DNA of 64,000 nucleotides. Origin: Streptomyces neyagawaensis (lineage in GTDB: Bacteria; Actinomycetota; Actinomycetes; Streptomycetales; Streptomycetaceae). The stretch is from NCBI RefSeq assembly GCF_023516595.1, contig NZ_JAMGBG010000123.1, positions 1-64,000 of the forward strand, written 5' to 3'. Positions 1 to 8,533 of this stretch are shown one piece after another; positions within the stretch are counted from its first letter, which is position 1, and each line of letters begins with the position of its first letter. A model generated the notes under the pieces. The model worked only from the letters and a program-made list of their open reading frames with translations. It had not been told where the DNA came from and made no database searches. A program made the position numbers and the translations under genes.

Positions 1-2
1 GG

Positions 3-767
3 GCGGCAGCGGCGGCAGCCGAGGCGGAGCGGGCCGCTGCGGCGGAGCGGGCCGCGGCGGCTGCCCGGGCGGCTGAGGCGGAGGCTGCGGCTGCGGCGCC
101 TCGGGATGGCGAGGCTTCTCGGGGGGCTGACGGCGACGGGGGGCGTGGCGGTCGAGCTGAGCGGGGCGACGGGGCTGAGCCGCGTGGCGGGGCTGGCGGG
201 CGTGATGGGGCTGAGCGGGGCGGTTCGGGTGATGTCACCGTGCCCACGCCTGTGGTGACGCCCACGAACGTGTCCGGGGGGCCGTGGGACGAGACGGCGG
301 TGCTGCCGCCGGTTCGGCCCGGGGGAGCGACCGATTCCGAGACCACGGCGAAGCTGCCTCGGCCGCCCGAGCCGTCGGATGAGGGGGCTGGGTCCACGTC
401 CGAGTTCGGGGCGGGGGCGCGGGCACAGGCGCGGGCGGAGGATGAGACCGCGGTGCTGCCGCCGGTGCCGCCGGTGCCTCCGGGGGCGGCCGACGAGACC
501 GCTGTGCTGCCGCCGGTGCGTGAGGATCGGGTGCCGCCGGGGTTCTTCCGGGACGAGCGGCCCGCGCCGGACGGGGCCGGGGAGCGGACGCGGGAGCTGC
601 CGCAGGTCGACGAGGAGGGGGCTCCTCGGCGTCGGCAGCGGTCCGACTGGGCCGAGGAGACGCCGCTCGACGATCTGCCGACGTTGGCGGACGAGCTGCT
701 GGGGTCGCACGACTCGGACGATCCGGACGAGAGGCGCGGTCGTGGCTGGGGGCGGCGGCGGGGCTGA
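3..767 (+). CDS. tmk: C-terminal tail of a long protein, probably dTMP kinase (partial, 5' end outside window)
   Basis: The frame is open from the window edge to TGA at 765-767, so the gene starts upstream. The visible part is an Ala/Glu/Arg-rich stretch, then an acidic tail containing three copies of the motif DETAVLPPV (about 289-315, 441-465 and 493-517) and ending in a basic run. No catalytic domain is visible. In Streptomyces the gene before holB is a very long thymidylate kinase with a low-complexity C-terminus, which phosphorylates dTMP to dTDP. The identification rests on that synteny and on the composition of the tail. It could be another low-complexity protein. The many shorter frames in this region follow from the GC bias. 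Confidence 0.6.
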   Translation, partial: AAAAAAEAERAAAAERAAAAARAAEAEAAAAAPRDGEASRGADGDGGRGGRAERGDGAEPRGGAGGRDGAERGGSGDVTVPTPVVTPTNVSGGPWDETAVLPPVRPGGATDSETTAKLPRPPEPSDEGAGSTSEFGAGARAQARAEDETAVLPPVPPVPPGAADETAVLPPVREDRVPPGFFRDERPAPDGAGERTRELPQVDEEGAPRRRQRSDWAEETPLDDLPTLADELLGSHDSDDPDERRGRGWGRRRG

Positions 768-849
768 GCCTCGTTCGCGCCGGGGTTGGGCTTTCGGCGT
801 GACTGGGCTGAGTCCCGCTGTTCGGGGCGCCTGCGGTGCGTTGGGGGGC

Positions 850-962
850 GGGGCCGTGCCGGTGTGTCAGCCCGTCGATTGGTGCCCTACTGCTCGGGGG
901 TTCGTGGGGAGCTGTTCTCTGTGCTTCTCTACGCGACGGGCTTGACACACCGGCACGGCCCC
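850..962. repeat. Long inverted repeat (28/29 nt arms, 56 nt spacer)
   Basis: The left arm at 850-877 (beginning GGGGCCGTGCCGGTGTGTCA) is matched by the reverse complement of 934-962, with a single one-base difference (an extra A in the right arm). The spacer at 878-933 is not self-complementary at a glance. It could be a terminator-like hairpin for the upstream gene, or the ends of a small non-autonomous element. No transposase is present. Confidence 0.7.
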
Positions 963-990
963 TCCCGTGCGGGGGCGGGCGCGCGGGGGT

Positions 991-1200
991 GGGGGTGCGC
1001 GTCTGCGCCGAGCCGCGTGGGGGGCGCGTCTGCGGCCGTCTCCTCCGGGCGCGCGGGGGAGGGGGTGCGCGTCTGCGCCGAGCCGCGTGGGGGGCGCGTC
1101 TGCGGCCGTCTCCTCCGGGCGCGCGGTGGAGGGGTACGCGTCTGCGCCGGGCGCGTGGGGGTGGGGGTGTGCGTCCGCGGCTGGCCCCTCCGGGCGTGCG
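991..1200. repeat. 70 bp tandem repeat, two exact or nearly exact copies plus a decayed third
   Basis: Unit 1 spans 991-1060 and unit 2 spans 1061-1130. They are the same apart from a few bases at the 3' end, and both begin GGGGGTGCGCGTCTGCGCCG. A degenerate continuation is visible from 1131 to about 1200. The unit is not a multiple of three, so it does not encode a constant peptide repeat, which supports a non-coding role. Confidence 0.75.
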
Positions 1201-1352
1201 GTGGAGGGGACGCGACTGTTCCCTCTGGGGGCGCCCGAAGGGTGTGCGCCCGCGGCCGCTCCCTCCCGTCGGGTCGGTGGTGTCAGTGGGGTCGCGCAGA
1301 ATGGGGGCGACGGGGGTCGGGTTCGGTTGTTGGGACGGAGGGCGGTGGGGGC

Positions 1353-2558
1353 ATGACCGTGTGGGACGACCTGGTGGGGCAGGAGCGGCTGAGCGGACAG
1401 CTGGACGCGGCCGCCCGGGACGCGGATGCCATCGTCACGGCGGCGGAGACAGGGGGGCCGCCTCCCGAGGCCTCGAAGATGACGCATGCCTGGCTGTTCA
1501 CGGGGCCCCCGGGAGCGGGGCGGAACACGGCGGCGCGGGCGTTCGCGGCGGCGTTGCAGTGCGTGAGTCCGGACCGCGCGCTCGGGGGGAGCCCGGGGTG
1601 CGGCTTCTGCGACGGGTGCCATACGGCGCTGGTGGGGACGCACGCCGATGTGACGACCGTGGCGGCCGTGGGCACGCAGATCCTCGCCGAGGACATGCGG
1701 GACACGGTCCGCAAGTCGTTCACGTCGCCCGCGAACGGGCGGTGGCAGGTCATCCTCGTCGAGGACGCCGAGCGGTTGAACGAGAAGTCGGCGAACGCGG
1801 TGCTCAAGGCCGTGGAGGAGCCCGCTCCCCGGACGGTCTGGCTGTTGTGCGCCCCCTCGCTGGAGGACGTGCTGCCGACCATTCGCTCGCGATGCCGGCA
1901 CGTCGGGCTGCTCACGCCGTCGGTGGACGCCGTGGCGGACATGCTCGTACGGCGTGAGGGCATCGAGCCGGAGGCGGCTGCGGTCGCCGCCCGGGCCACC
2001 CAGGGGCACATCGAACGGGCGCGGCGGCTGGCGACCGATCCGCGGGCGCGGGAGCGCAGAGCCGCCGTACTGAAGCTGCCGTTGCGGATCGAGGACATCG
2101 GCGGATGCTTCAAGGCCGCGCAGGAGCTGGTGGACGCGGCCTCCGAGGAGTCCAAGCAGCTGGCGGAAGAGGTCGACACCAAGGAGACCGAGGAGCTGAA
2201 GGCGGCGCTCGGGGCCGTGCAGGGCGGGCGGATGCCGCGCGGCACGGCGGGTGTGATGAAGGACTTGGAGGACAAGCAGAAGCGGCGCCGTACCCGGGCC
2301 CAGCGGGACAGCCTGGATCTGGCGCTGACCGAGCTCACCGGCTTCTACCGGGATGTGCTGGCCCTGCAACTGGGATCGCGGGTCGCCCTCGCCAACATCG
2401 AGGTCCAGGACGTGCTGGAGCGGATGGCCCGCGACGGGACGCCTGAAGCGACGCTGCGGCGGATCGACGCGATCGCGGCCTGCCGGGAGGCGCTGGACCG
2501 GAACGTCGCCCCGCTGTTGGCGGTGGAGGCCATGACCATGGCTCTGCGGTCCGGCTGA
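1353..2558 (+). CDS. holB: DNA polymerase III delta' subunit
   Basis: 401 aa clamp-loader subunit that helps load the sliding clamp for chromosome replication. Starting at ATG 1353 gives the conserved opening MTVWDDLVGQERL. An ATP-binding-like loop GPPGAGRNT follows near residue 50, then a zinc-binding group of four cysteines (one Cys, then CGFCDGC), and the SRC-type motif RSRCRHVGL near residue 180. In this family delta' lacks strong ATPase activity, and the loop has Arg where an active Walker A has Lys. The frame remains open far upstream, but that extension is repeat-derived and is rejected as coding. Confidence 0.93.
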   Translation: MTVWDDLVGQERLSGQLDAAARDADAIVTAAETGGPPPEASKMTHAWLFTGPPGAGRNTAARAFAAALQCVSPDRALGGSPGCGFCDGCHTALVGTHADVTTVAAVGTQILAEDMRDTVRKSFTSPANGRWQVILVEDAERLNEKSANAVLKAVEEPAPRTVWLLCAPSLEDVLPTIRSRCRHVGLLTPSVDAVADMLVRREGIEPEAAAVAARATQGHIERARRLATDPRARERRAAVLKLPLRIEDIGGCFKAAQELVDAASEESKQLAEEVDTKETEELKAALGAVQGGRMPRGTAGVMKDLEDKQKRRRTRAQRDSLDLALTELTGFYRDVLALQLGSRVALANIEVQDVLERMARDGTPEATLRRIDAIAACREALDRNVAPLLAVEAMTMALRSG

Positions 2559-2719
2559 CGGTGGTGAGGGGCGCGCTTGGTGCCTCGGCGAGTGGGGCGC
2601 GGCGGCGTCCGGGTCAGTGGTGGCGGCGTTTTGGGTCAGTGGTGGCGGGGCGTTCGGGTGAGTACGGGCGGGCGTTCGGTTGACGGAGTCACTCGTACGA
2701 GGAGCATTCGTCGCTGTTC

Positions 2720-2748
2720 GTGATCATTCGGGTGGCTGTGGTTACGCT
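2720..2748 (+). promoter_or_regulatory. Possible leaderless promoter of the S33 peptidase gene
   Basis: TACGCT at 2743-2748 lies six bases before the ATG at 2755, so transcription would begin at about the start codon. The -35 side (around GTGATC, 2720-2725) is a poor match. No Shine-Dalgarno sequence precedes this ATG, which fits a leaderless mRNA. Confidence 0.35.
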
Positions 2749-2754
2749 CGCGAG

Positions 2755-4341
2755 ATGCGAACCAGGCGTACTTCCCGGCCGAATCGGTCCTCGCGCATCG
2801 GCGGCGCGTTGCTCGCCGCCGCCGCGCTGCTCGTGTCGGCCTGTTCCTCCGGCGGTGCGAGCCGGGCCGCGACGGCGGACGACGGGGCGCCCGCGCTCGG
2901 CCCGCTGCCCCGCGCGACGCCCACCGCGCTCGCGCCGTACTACGAGCAGAAGTTGCGCTGGCGCGACTGCGAGGCGCCGGGCTTTCAGTGCGCCACGCTG
3001 AAGGCGCCCCTGGACTACGCGGACCCGGGCGAGGGCGACATCAAGCTGGCGGTCTCGCGCAAGAAGGCCACCGGCCCGGGGAAGCGGCTCGGTTCGCTGC
3101 TGGTCAACCCGGGCGGCCCGGGCGGCTCGGCCATCGGCTACCTCCAGGGTTACGCGGGCGTCACCTACCCGGCGCAGATCCGCGCGCGGTACGACATGGT
3201 CGCCGTCGACCCGCGGGGCGTGGCCGGCAGCCAGGGGATCGAGTGCCTCACCGGCCGCGAGATGGACGCGTACACGCAGACGGACCTCACCCCGGACGAC
3301 GGGGCGGAGAAGGACGCGCTGGTCGCCGCGTACAAGCGGTTCGCGGAAGGGTGCGGGGCGCGGGCGCCGAAGCTGCTGCGGCATGTGTCCACCGTCGAGG
3401 CGGCCCGTGACATGGACGTCCTGCGGGCCGTGCTCGGGGACCGGAAGCTGACGTACGTCGGCGCCTCGTACGGGACGTTCCTCGGCGCGACCTACGCGGG
3501 ACTGTTCCCGGAGCGGGCCGGCCGGCTGGTGCTGGACGGGGCGCTGGACCCGTCGCTGAGCGCGGACCGGCTGAACCAGGAGCAGACGGCGGGCTTCGAG
3601 ACCGCCTTCCAGGCGTTCGCGGAGGACTGCGCACGCAGGGACGACTGCCCGCTGGGGCGCACGCCGGCACAGGTCGGCACCAACCTGAGCGCCCTCTTCG
3701 AGCGCCTGGACGCGCGGCCCCTGCCGACCGGTGAGGCGGGCAGGCGGAAGCTGGGCGAATCCCTGGCGACGACGGGGGTGATCGCGGCGATGTACGACGA
3801 GGGGGCGTGGCCGCGGCTCCGCCAGGCCCTCACCCAGGCCGTCCGGGACCAGAACGGCGCCGGACTGCTGGCCCTCTCCGACGGCTACTTCGAACGGGAG
3901 GCCGACGGCAACTACTCCAACCTGATGTACGCCAACGCGGCCGTGAACTGCCTCGACCTCCCCGCGGCCTACGCGACCCCGGACGAGGTGGAGCGGGCGC
4001 TGCCCGCGTTCGAGAAGGCGTCCCCGGTGTTCGGCCGGGCCCTGGCGTGGGCGTCGCTGAACTGTGCGTACTGGCCGGTGAAGCCGACGGGGGGACCGCA
4101 CCGGATCGAGGCGAAGGGCGCCGCCCCGATCGTGGTGGTCGGCACCACCCGCGACCCCGCCACGCCGTACCGCTGGGCCCAGGCCCTGGCCTCCCAGCTC
4201 ACCTCCGCCCGCCTCCTCACGTACGACGGCGACGGGCACACGGCGTACGGGCGGGGCAGCGACTGCGTCGACTCTGCGATCAACACGTATCTGCTGCGCG
4301 GCACGCCTCCCGCGGAGGGAAAGCGCTGCTCACCGTCCTGA
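2755..4341 (+). CDS. Secreted lipoprotein alpha/beta hydrolase, S33 (tripeptidyl aminopeptidase-like) peptidase
   Basis: 528 aa. The N-terminus is a lipoprotein signal: basic residues, a hydrophobic run, then the lipobox LVSAC near residue 32, so the protein should be anchored on the outer face of the membrane. The alpha/beta hydrolase core shows an oxyanion loop (NPGGPGGSA), a nucleophile elbow GASYG (Ser about residue 237), an Asp in GTTRDPATPY and a His in DGDGHTAYG. The C-terminal part resembles the TAP-like domain of Streptomyces tripeptidyl aminopeptidases (SlpD/SlpE-type). It probably removes short peptides from the N-termini of extracellular proteins. The ATG at 2755 was chosen because the signal peptide starts there. 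Confidence 0.88.
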   Translation: MRTRRTSRPNRSSRIGGALLAAAALLVSACSSGGASRAATADDGAPALGPLPRATPTALAPYYEQKLRWRDCEAPGFQCATLKAPLDYADPGEGDIKLAVSRKKATGPGKRLGSLLVNPGGPGGSAIGYLQGYAGVTYPAQIRARYDMVAVDPRGVAGSQGIECLTGREMDAYTQTDLTPDDGAEKDALVAAYKRFAEGCGARAPKLLRHVSTVEAARDMDVLRAVLGDRKLTYVGASYGTFLGATYAGLFPERAGRLVLDGALDPSLSADRLNQEQTAGFETAFQAFAEDCARRDDCPLGRTPAQVGTNLSALFERLDARPLPTGEAGRRKLGESLATTGVIAAMYDEGAWPRLRQALTQAVRDQNGAGLLALSDGYFEREADGNYSNLMYANAAVNCLDLPAAYATPDEVERALPAFEKASPVFGRALAWASLNCAYWPVKPTGGPHRIEAKGAAPIVVVGTTRDPATPYRWAQALASQLTSARLLTYDGDGHTAYGRGSDCVDSAINTYLLRGTPPAEGKRCSPS

Positions 4342-4387
4342 CGGGCGCCTCGGCCGACGGACGGGAGGCGAGGCGTGCGACCCTGCC

Positions 4388-4431
4388 CCAGGGTCCGCGC
4401 CGCCGGGCCGCAGGGGTGCTCCGGACCCTGG
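4388..4431 (+). terminator. Hairpin after the peptidase gene
   Basis: CCAGGGTCCG (4388-4397) pairs with CGGACCCTGG (4422-4431) over ten bases. No T-run follows, as is usual for Streptomyces terminators. Confidence 0.5.
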
Positions 4432-4460
4432 TTCGGAGCACCTCAGAAACTGTGTAGACT
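4432..4460 (+). promoter_or_regulatory. Possible promoter of tRNA-Thr
   Basis: TTCGGA (4432-4437), a 17 nt spacer and TAGACT (4455-4460) resemble a SigHrdB promoter. The tRNA starts about 38 bases downstream. The -35 match is weak. Confidence 0.4.
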
Positions 4461-4498
4461 TACCGACGTTGCTGATCGCACCATAGTGCGGACGGCGC

Positions 4499-4575
4499 GC
4501 CGCCTTAGCTCAGATGGCCAGAGCAACGCACTCGTAATGCGTAGGTCTCGGGTTCGAATCCCGAAGGCGGCTCCA
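4499..4575 (+). tRNA. tRNA-Thr (anticodon CGT)
   Basis: A full cloverleaf is visible. The acceptor stem GCCGCCT pairs with AGGCGGC. There is a D arm GCTC/GAGC, an anticodon stem ACGCA/TGCGT with a seven-base loop CTCGTAA (anticodon CGT, reading ACG), and a T arm TCGGG-TTCGAAT-CCCGA. The 3' end is discriminator T followed by encoded CCA at 4573-4575. Confidence 0.97.
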
Positions 4576-4580
4576 CTTGG

Positions 4581-4613
4581 AACCCCAGGTCAGGATTCTG
4601 ATCTGGGGTTTTT
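4581..4613 (+). terminator. Rho-independent terminator of tRNA-Thr
   Basis: CCCCAGGTCAG pairs with CTGATCTGGGG (one G-T pair) across a GATT loop and is followed by five T residues. It lies directly behind the tRNA. Confidence 0.9.
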
Positions 4614-4641
4614 GCTGTGTGGGGCTTTGCGGGGCCTCGGG

Positions 4642-5634
4642 TCAGGTGTGTTGTTGGTGTTGTTCTGGTAGGTGGCTTTCCGGGTGGGCCCAGACGACGA
4701 TGTTGTCCGGGTGGGGGATCGCGCCCGTGGTGAGTTCATGGTTGAAGAAGTCGATGATCTCTCGGTCGGAATGGCGCAGGCTGAAGTGCGTCAGGACGAA
4801 GAGGGTGTCCGGGTGGGACGCGATCACCGGGCGGAGTTCGCTCCATACGGTGTGGCCGACCTGGCGGGCCCGGGGGATCTGGGCGTCGTCCAGGTAGGTG
4901 CACTCGGTGATGATGACCGGGTAGTCGAACAGCCACGGGTTTCGGGTGAAGGCGCTCGCGTGTGTGTCTCCGAGGAACGCGAAGAGGGGGCGGGCCACTT
5001 CCTCGTAGATCGCGGCGTCACCGGCGTCCTTTCGTTTCTGTGCGATGAGCCGGCCGAATTCCCGTCCCTTGCCCGACGCCAGCATCGACGTCTTCAAGGC
5101 TTCGTACTCCGGCTTCAGGATCTTCTTGGTCTCCGCGAAGCAGTAGCCCACGCAGGGCACCTTGTGCAGGCACTCGACGACCCGGACCGTGTAGTTCTTT
5201 CGGCCGCCCGCCGTGAACTCGTCACCCTGCCGCACGCCGTGCAGACGGTACTCCGGGGCGCGGGACGGATCGAACGTCGGTCCGTGGTTCAGTTCGGTCG
5301 CGGCGCGCAGGTAGGCCTCCGCGTACGGTTCCGCTTCGGCCGGGAGGTAGATGTCCACGCCCCCGTCCCTGGCGGCCAGGTAGTCGAGGTCCTTGGAATG
5401 GTCGAGGTGGGTGTGCGTCAGGAACACCGACTCCACCTGTCGGCCTTCCGCCAGGCCCGCGTCGAGGCTGCAGCGGAGTTCGGGGATGTGGAAGAACGTC
5501 TTGTCGTTCGCCCGGGAGTAACCGGTCAGGGTCAGTTCGGTGCCGGGTATCTTCCACGTCTTCCACTGGCGGAACGGGTGTCCCTTCCCGAGTTGTTGCG
5601 GGTGAGGGATGTGTGGGGTGGGTTGGTCGTTCAT
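4642..5634 (-). CDS. Metallo-beta-lactamase-fold hydrolase (RNase Z-like)
   Basis: 330 aa, no signal peptide, so cytoplasmic. The zinc signature HTHLDHS (HxHxDH) lies near residue 73. Further metal-ligand candidates are the His in ECLHKVP, the Asp in GDTHAS and a late His in LTHFS. This spacing is typical of the RNase Z-like branch of the superfamily, and the distant motif GDTHAS is close to the GDT of tRNase Z-like proteins. It is longer and more divergent than bona fide RNase Z, so I call only the fold. Substrate unknown. It is divergent from the WD40 gene, with about 140 bp between the two starts. Confidence 0.85.
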   Translation of the reverse strand: MNDQPTPHIPHPQQLGKGHPFRQWKTWKIPGTELTLTGYSRANDKTFFHIPELRCSLDAGLAEGRQVESVFLTHTHLDHSKDLDYLAARDGGVDIYLPAEAEPYAEAYLRAATELNHGPTFDPSRAPEYRLHGVRQGDEFTAGGRKNYTVRVVECLHKVPCVGYCFAETKKILKPEYEALKTSMLASGKGREFGRLIAQKRKDAGDAAIYEEVARPLFAFLGDTHASAFTRNPWLFDYPVIITECTYLDDAQIPRARQVGHTVWSELRPVIASHPDTLFVLTHFSLRHSDREIIDFFNHELTTGAIPHPDNIVVWAHPESHLPEQHQQHT

Positions 5635-5776
5635 TCTGGCCTCAGGTGAGAGCGGAGCGGTGGAGTGGGTGGGTGATCGGAGAGGGCGGAGGGGCGGAGA
5701 GTCAGAGGGGCAGAGGGGAGGAAGCGGGTGGGCGGATGATCGTACGGGGCGTCAGTCGTCCTTGGGGGGTTGGGAG

Positions 5777-8533
5777 ATGAGGTGCTCCGTGGACAAGGAC
5801 GTACTTGCCGCGCTGGCTCGTGCCGTTGGGGATGACTTGGCCGCCGAGGCTTCGTCCGGGCTTCTTGGGCAGGGGGATTCGGGGGCGGCTTCCGGGCTTG
5901 TCGATGCTCTGCTCGGCCTGGTTCCCCGGGACGCGGGCGGGCGCCGCGACTGGTGTCTGGCCCCCTCTCTGCTGCGGGAGCATCTGGCCGACCTCGCGGC
6001 CGCCGCCGGGCGGTTGGAGGAACTGGTCCTCGACGCCCGGTTCCTGGCCTTCGCCGATCCGGATCGGCTTGCCCGCGTCCTCCACCCGGTCGATCGTTCC
6101 CGTTCGCCCTTGCTGCGTGCCTACTGGAGGGCCCTTGATCGGCTGCGTGCGGCGGCGCCGGACGACCGGGCCGCCGTGCTTCAGGCGATGGTTCAGTGCG
6201 AGGAACCCGAGGCGCTCGAGCCGGCCGAGGGGGAGGACGCGCTCGGTCTTGGTGAGTCGGCGGGGTGGGTGCCTGTCTGGAGTGGTGAAGAGGGGCGGTC
6301 GGCCTTTCACCGGCGGCTGGCCGGGCACAGTGAGGATCCTGCGCAGGCGCAAGTGCAGGTGCATGCGCTGGCATTCGGTGCGGTCGGGGAACGAGCCGTT
6401 CTTGCCAGTGGTGGGCGGGACGGGGGTGTGCGGCTCTGGGACCCGCGCTCCGGTGAGTTGTTGTCCACGCTCACCGCGCACAGCGGCGCGGTGCCCACCC
6501 TGTTGGAGTTCGGTGTCGTCGGTGGGCGTTCGGTCCTGGTCAGTGGGGCTGCGGATGGCGCCGTACGAGTTTGGGATCCCGGTACGGGGGAGGTGGTGGC
6601 CTCCTTCTCCGTACCTTCCGGGTACGCGCGGGCCGGCGCCTTCGTGGCGCTCGACGACGGGCGGGACGTGCTCGCCCTCGCCTCCGGGGGCGACGCCGAC
6701 GATGACGATGGGGATGACTCGGGCCGCGTGGATCTGTATGAGCCGCTCACCGGGCATCATCTCGTCCGGCTGTTCGAGTCGGATGAGGTGGTCCTCGGTC
6801 TCGTCGCCACGGCCGTCGGTGGACGTGGCGCCGTGGCCGGCGTGTGCGGCGACGGGGTGCGGGTGTGGGGCATCGGGAACGGAGAGGCCGCCGTCCAGTC
6901 CGTCGCGCCCCTCGCTCAGTGGTCCGGTGCGTACGACGGCTTCCGGCTTCCGCCGTTCGTCGCGCCCCTCGCCGGTGGCGTCTGGGACGGGCGCGAGGTG
7001 CTCGTCCTGGTGGTCGAGGAGGGCGGCGTCGGGTGGGACGCCCGTGAGTGGCAGCAGACCGTCCTCCTGTGGGATCCGGCGCGGGGGCCCGCCGGGAGGG
7101 TCGTCGCGCGGTTCCCGCTGAGCGAGTCGGAGTCGGTCCTTGCCGTGGGGGCCCTGGGGAGCAGGGGAAGCCGAGGGAGCGGCGGGAGCGGCGGGAGCGG
7201 GGGTGAGGGGGTGCCGATCGTGCTCGCCACTGTTGTTCGTCGGGACCGTGGTGCCTGGGTCGATGGCGTTCAGGTTCGGGTCAGGGTGTTGGGCGGTGAA
7301 GGGGGCGGCGTGCTGCCCGTGCATGCCGGGCCCTTTCTGACCGGTGCCTTCGGCGCGGTCGACGGTGGGACCCTGCTCGCCACCGCCAACACCGGGTACC
7401 TCGACCGTACGGAGCAGGACGATCACGGCATCGTGCTGTCGGACGTACCCGTCCCGTTCCGGGGGGCGGGGGAGCCCGTCGCCGGTGGGCTGGCGCTCGG
7501 CGTGGACGGGGGGCAGCGGCCCGTTCTGGCGGTCGGGGGTGATTACCAGGTCGCGCTGATCGATCCGGTGACCGGGCGGGCGGTCGGTCGTACAGCCATT
7601 CCCCGCTGTGACGACTACCAGCACGGGGAGAGCCGTGGTGTGGCCGTCGCCTCGGGTGCGGTGGACGGTGTGCCGCTGGTCGCCGTCGCCGGGATCGGCC
7701 ACGGTGTGTCCCTGTGCGATCCGGAGACCGGGGCGGTCGTGCGGGAGCTGCGCAGGTCTCCGTACAGCTGGTCGCGGTTCGTGGCTCTCGGGGACACCGG
7801 GCGGCGTGTGCTCCTGCCCGGTCGGCGTGCCGCCGACGCCAGACGCGTGTTCCTCCTCGCCGAGGCCGACACCAGTGGGCCGGTGACCGTGTGGGACGCC
7901 GCGACCGGTGAGGTCCTCGGCAGCGTAGACGCCCCCGGGCGGTTGAGTGCCCTTGCGTTCGGGACGGTGGGTGGGCGGACCGTTCTCGCGACCGGTCACC
8001 GGGGGCTGGGGCTGGTTCAGTTGTGGGATCCGGTGCGGGGGAAGCTACTCGAACGGTTCGAGGGGGGTGACGCCGGTCTGGCCCTCGGCTCCGTCGCCGG
8101 GCGGGACGTCTTCGCCACCGGAGTGGGGCGCGAGGTCCGGATCGGTGACGCCCGCGACGGGCGGCCAGTGGCGGTCGTCGAGAACCCTGGGGCCACGGTG
8201 ACCTGCCTCGCCCTGGCCACCGTCCGCGGCCGTCCGCTGCTGGTCACCGGGGACAGCGCCGGCACCGTACGGATGTGGGACCCGGTCTCGGGGCGGTATC
8301 TCACCACCCTTGCCACGTTCGCCCGCCTCGTCCACGAGGTCGCCGTCGGGGTGATCGACGACGAGGCGTACGTCTTCGCCCAGTCCCGGGAGGGGCGCGT
8401 GACCGCCTGTCGGCTTCACGGTGGCGACCTGTCGGTGCTGTGGCCGGCTCGCGACGAGGACTCCCGGGGGCTTGGGGAGAGACCCGGGGGCCCGGCCCCG
8501 GTCAGGGGGCGGCAGCCGTGGTGCCCGGCGTGA
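5777..8533 (+). CDS. Large WD40-repeat protein
   Basis: 918 aa, probably cytoplasmic. The first roughly 200 residues are helical and Ala/Leu-rich with no domain I recognise. From about residue 195 onward the protein is a series of WD40 blades with the recurring pattern SGGRDGGVRLWDPRSG or close variants (for example GAADGAVRVWDPGTG and TGDSAGTVRMWDPVSG), at least ten in all, enough for one or two beta-propellers. Such proteins are scaffolds. A Gly/Ser linker sits near residues 460-475. Start choice is uncertain: ATG 5777 has GGGAG directly before it, while GTG 5789 has a better-spaced GAGGTG. The 3' end overlaps the convergent response regulator by 32 bp. Confidence 0.85.
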   Translation: MRCSVDKDVLAALARAVGDDLAAEASSGLLGQGDSGAASGLVDALLGLVPRDAGGRRDWCLAPSLLREHLADLAAAAGRLEELVLDARFLAFADPDRLARVLHPVDRSRSPLLRAYWRALDRLRAAAPDDRAAVLQAMVQCEEPEALEPAEGEDALGLGESAGWVPVWSGEEGRSAFHRRLAGHSEDPAQAQVQVHALAFGAVGERAVLASGGRDGGVRLWDPRSGELLSTLTAHSGAVPTLLEFGVVGGRSVLVSGAADGAVRVWDPGTGEVVASFSVPSGYARAGAFVALDDGRDVLALASGGDADDDDGDDSGRVDLYEPLTGHHLVRLFESDEVVLGLVATAVGGRGAVAGVCGDGVRVWGIGNGEAAVQSVAPLAQWSGAYDGFRLPPFVAPLAGGVWDGREVLVLVVEEGGVGWDAREWQQTVLLWDPARGPAGRVVARFPLSESESVLAVGALGSRGSRGSGGSGGSGGEGVPIVLATVVRRDRGAWVDGVQVRVRVLGGEGGGVLPVHAGPFLTGAFGAVDGGTLLATANTGYLDRTEQDDHGIVLSDVPVPFRGAGEPVAGGLALGVDGGQRPVLAVGGDYQVALIDPVTGRAVGRTAIPRCDDYQHGESRGVAVASGAVDGVPLVAVAGIGHGVSLCDPETGAVVRELRRSPYSWSRFVALGDTGRRVLLPGRRAADARRVFLLAEADTSGPVTVWDAATGEVLGSVDAPGRLSALAFGTVGGRTVLATGHRGLGLVQLWDPVRGKLLERFEGGDAGLALGSVAGRDVFATGVGREVRIGDARDGRPVAVVENPGATVTCLALATVRGRPLLVTGDSAGTVRMWDPVSGRYLTTLATFARLVHEVAVGVIDDEAYVFAQSREGRVTACRLHGGDLSVLWPARDEDSRGLGERPGGPAPVRGRQPWCPA

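Larger units (their letters stand above)
768..1352. other. 585 bp repeat-rich gap between tmk tail and holB
   Basis: Several long frames cross this gap, but their translations are Gly/Arg/Pro-rich and change with the repeats, so I see no gene. The gap holds an imperfect long inverted repeat (850-962) and a 70 bp tandem repeat (from 991). The rest is G-rich on the + strand. No good Shine-Dalgarno or conserved peptide is visible before the holB start. Confidence 0.6.

Noticed and set aside
786..1352. Long open frames (+ and -) across the tmk-holB gap
   Set aside because: They are Gly/Arg/Pro-rich, follow the tandem repeats and lack Shine-Dalgarno sites and conserved peptides; holB proper starts at 1353.
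4499..5700. tRNA-Thr as attachment site of an integrated element
   Set aside because: I see no integrase gene and no second copy of the tRNA 3' end in the window.
6400..8500. WD40 blade DNA as a tandem repeat array
   Set aside because: The blades are similar only in protein pattern and not at DNA level, so they are a protein-family feature.
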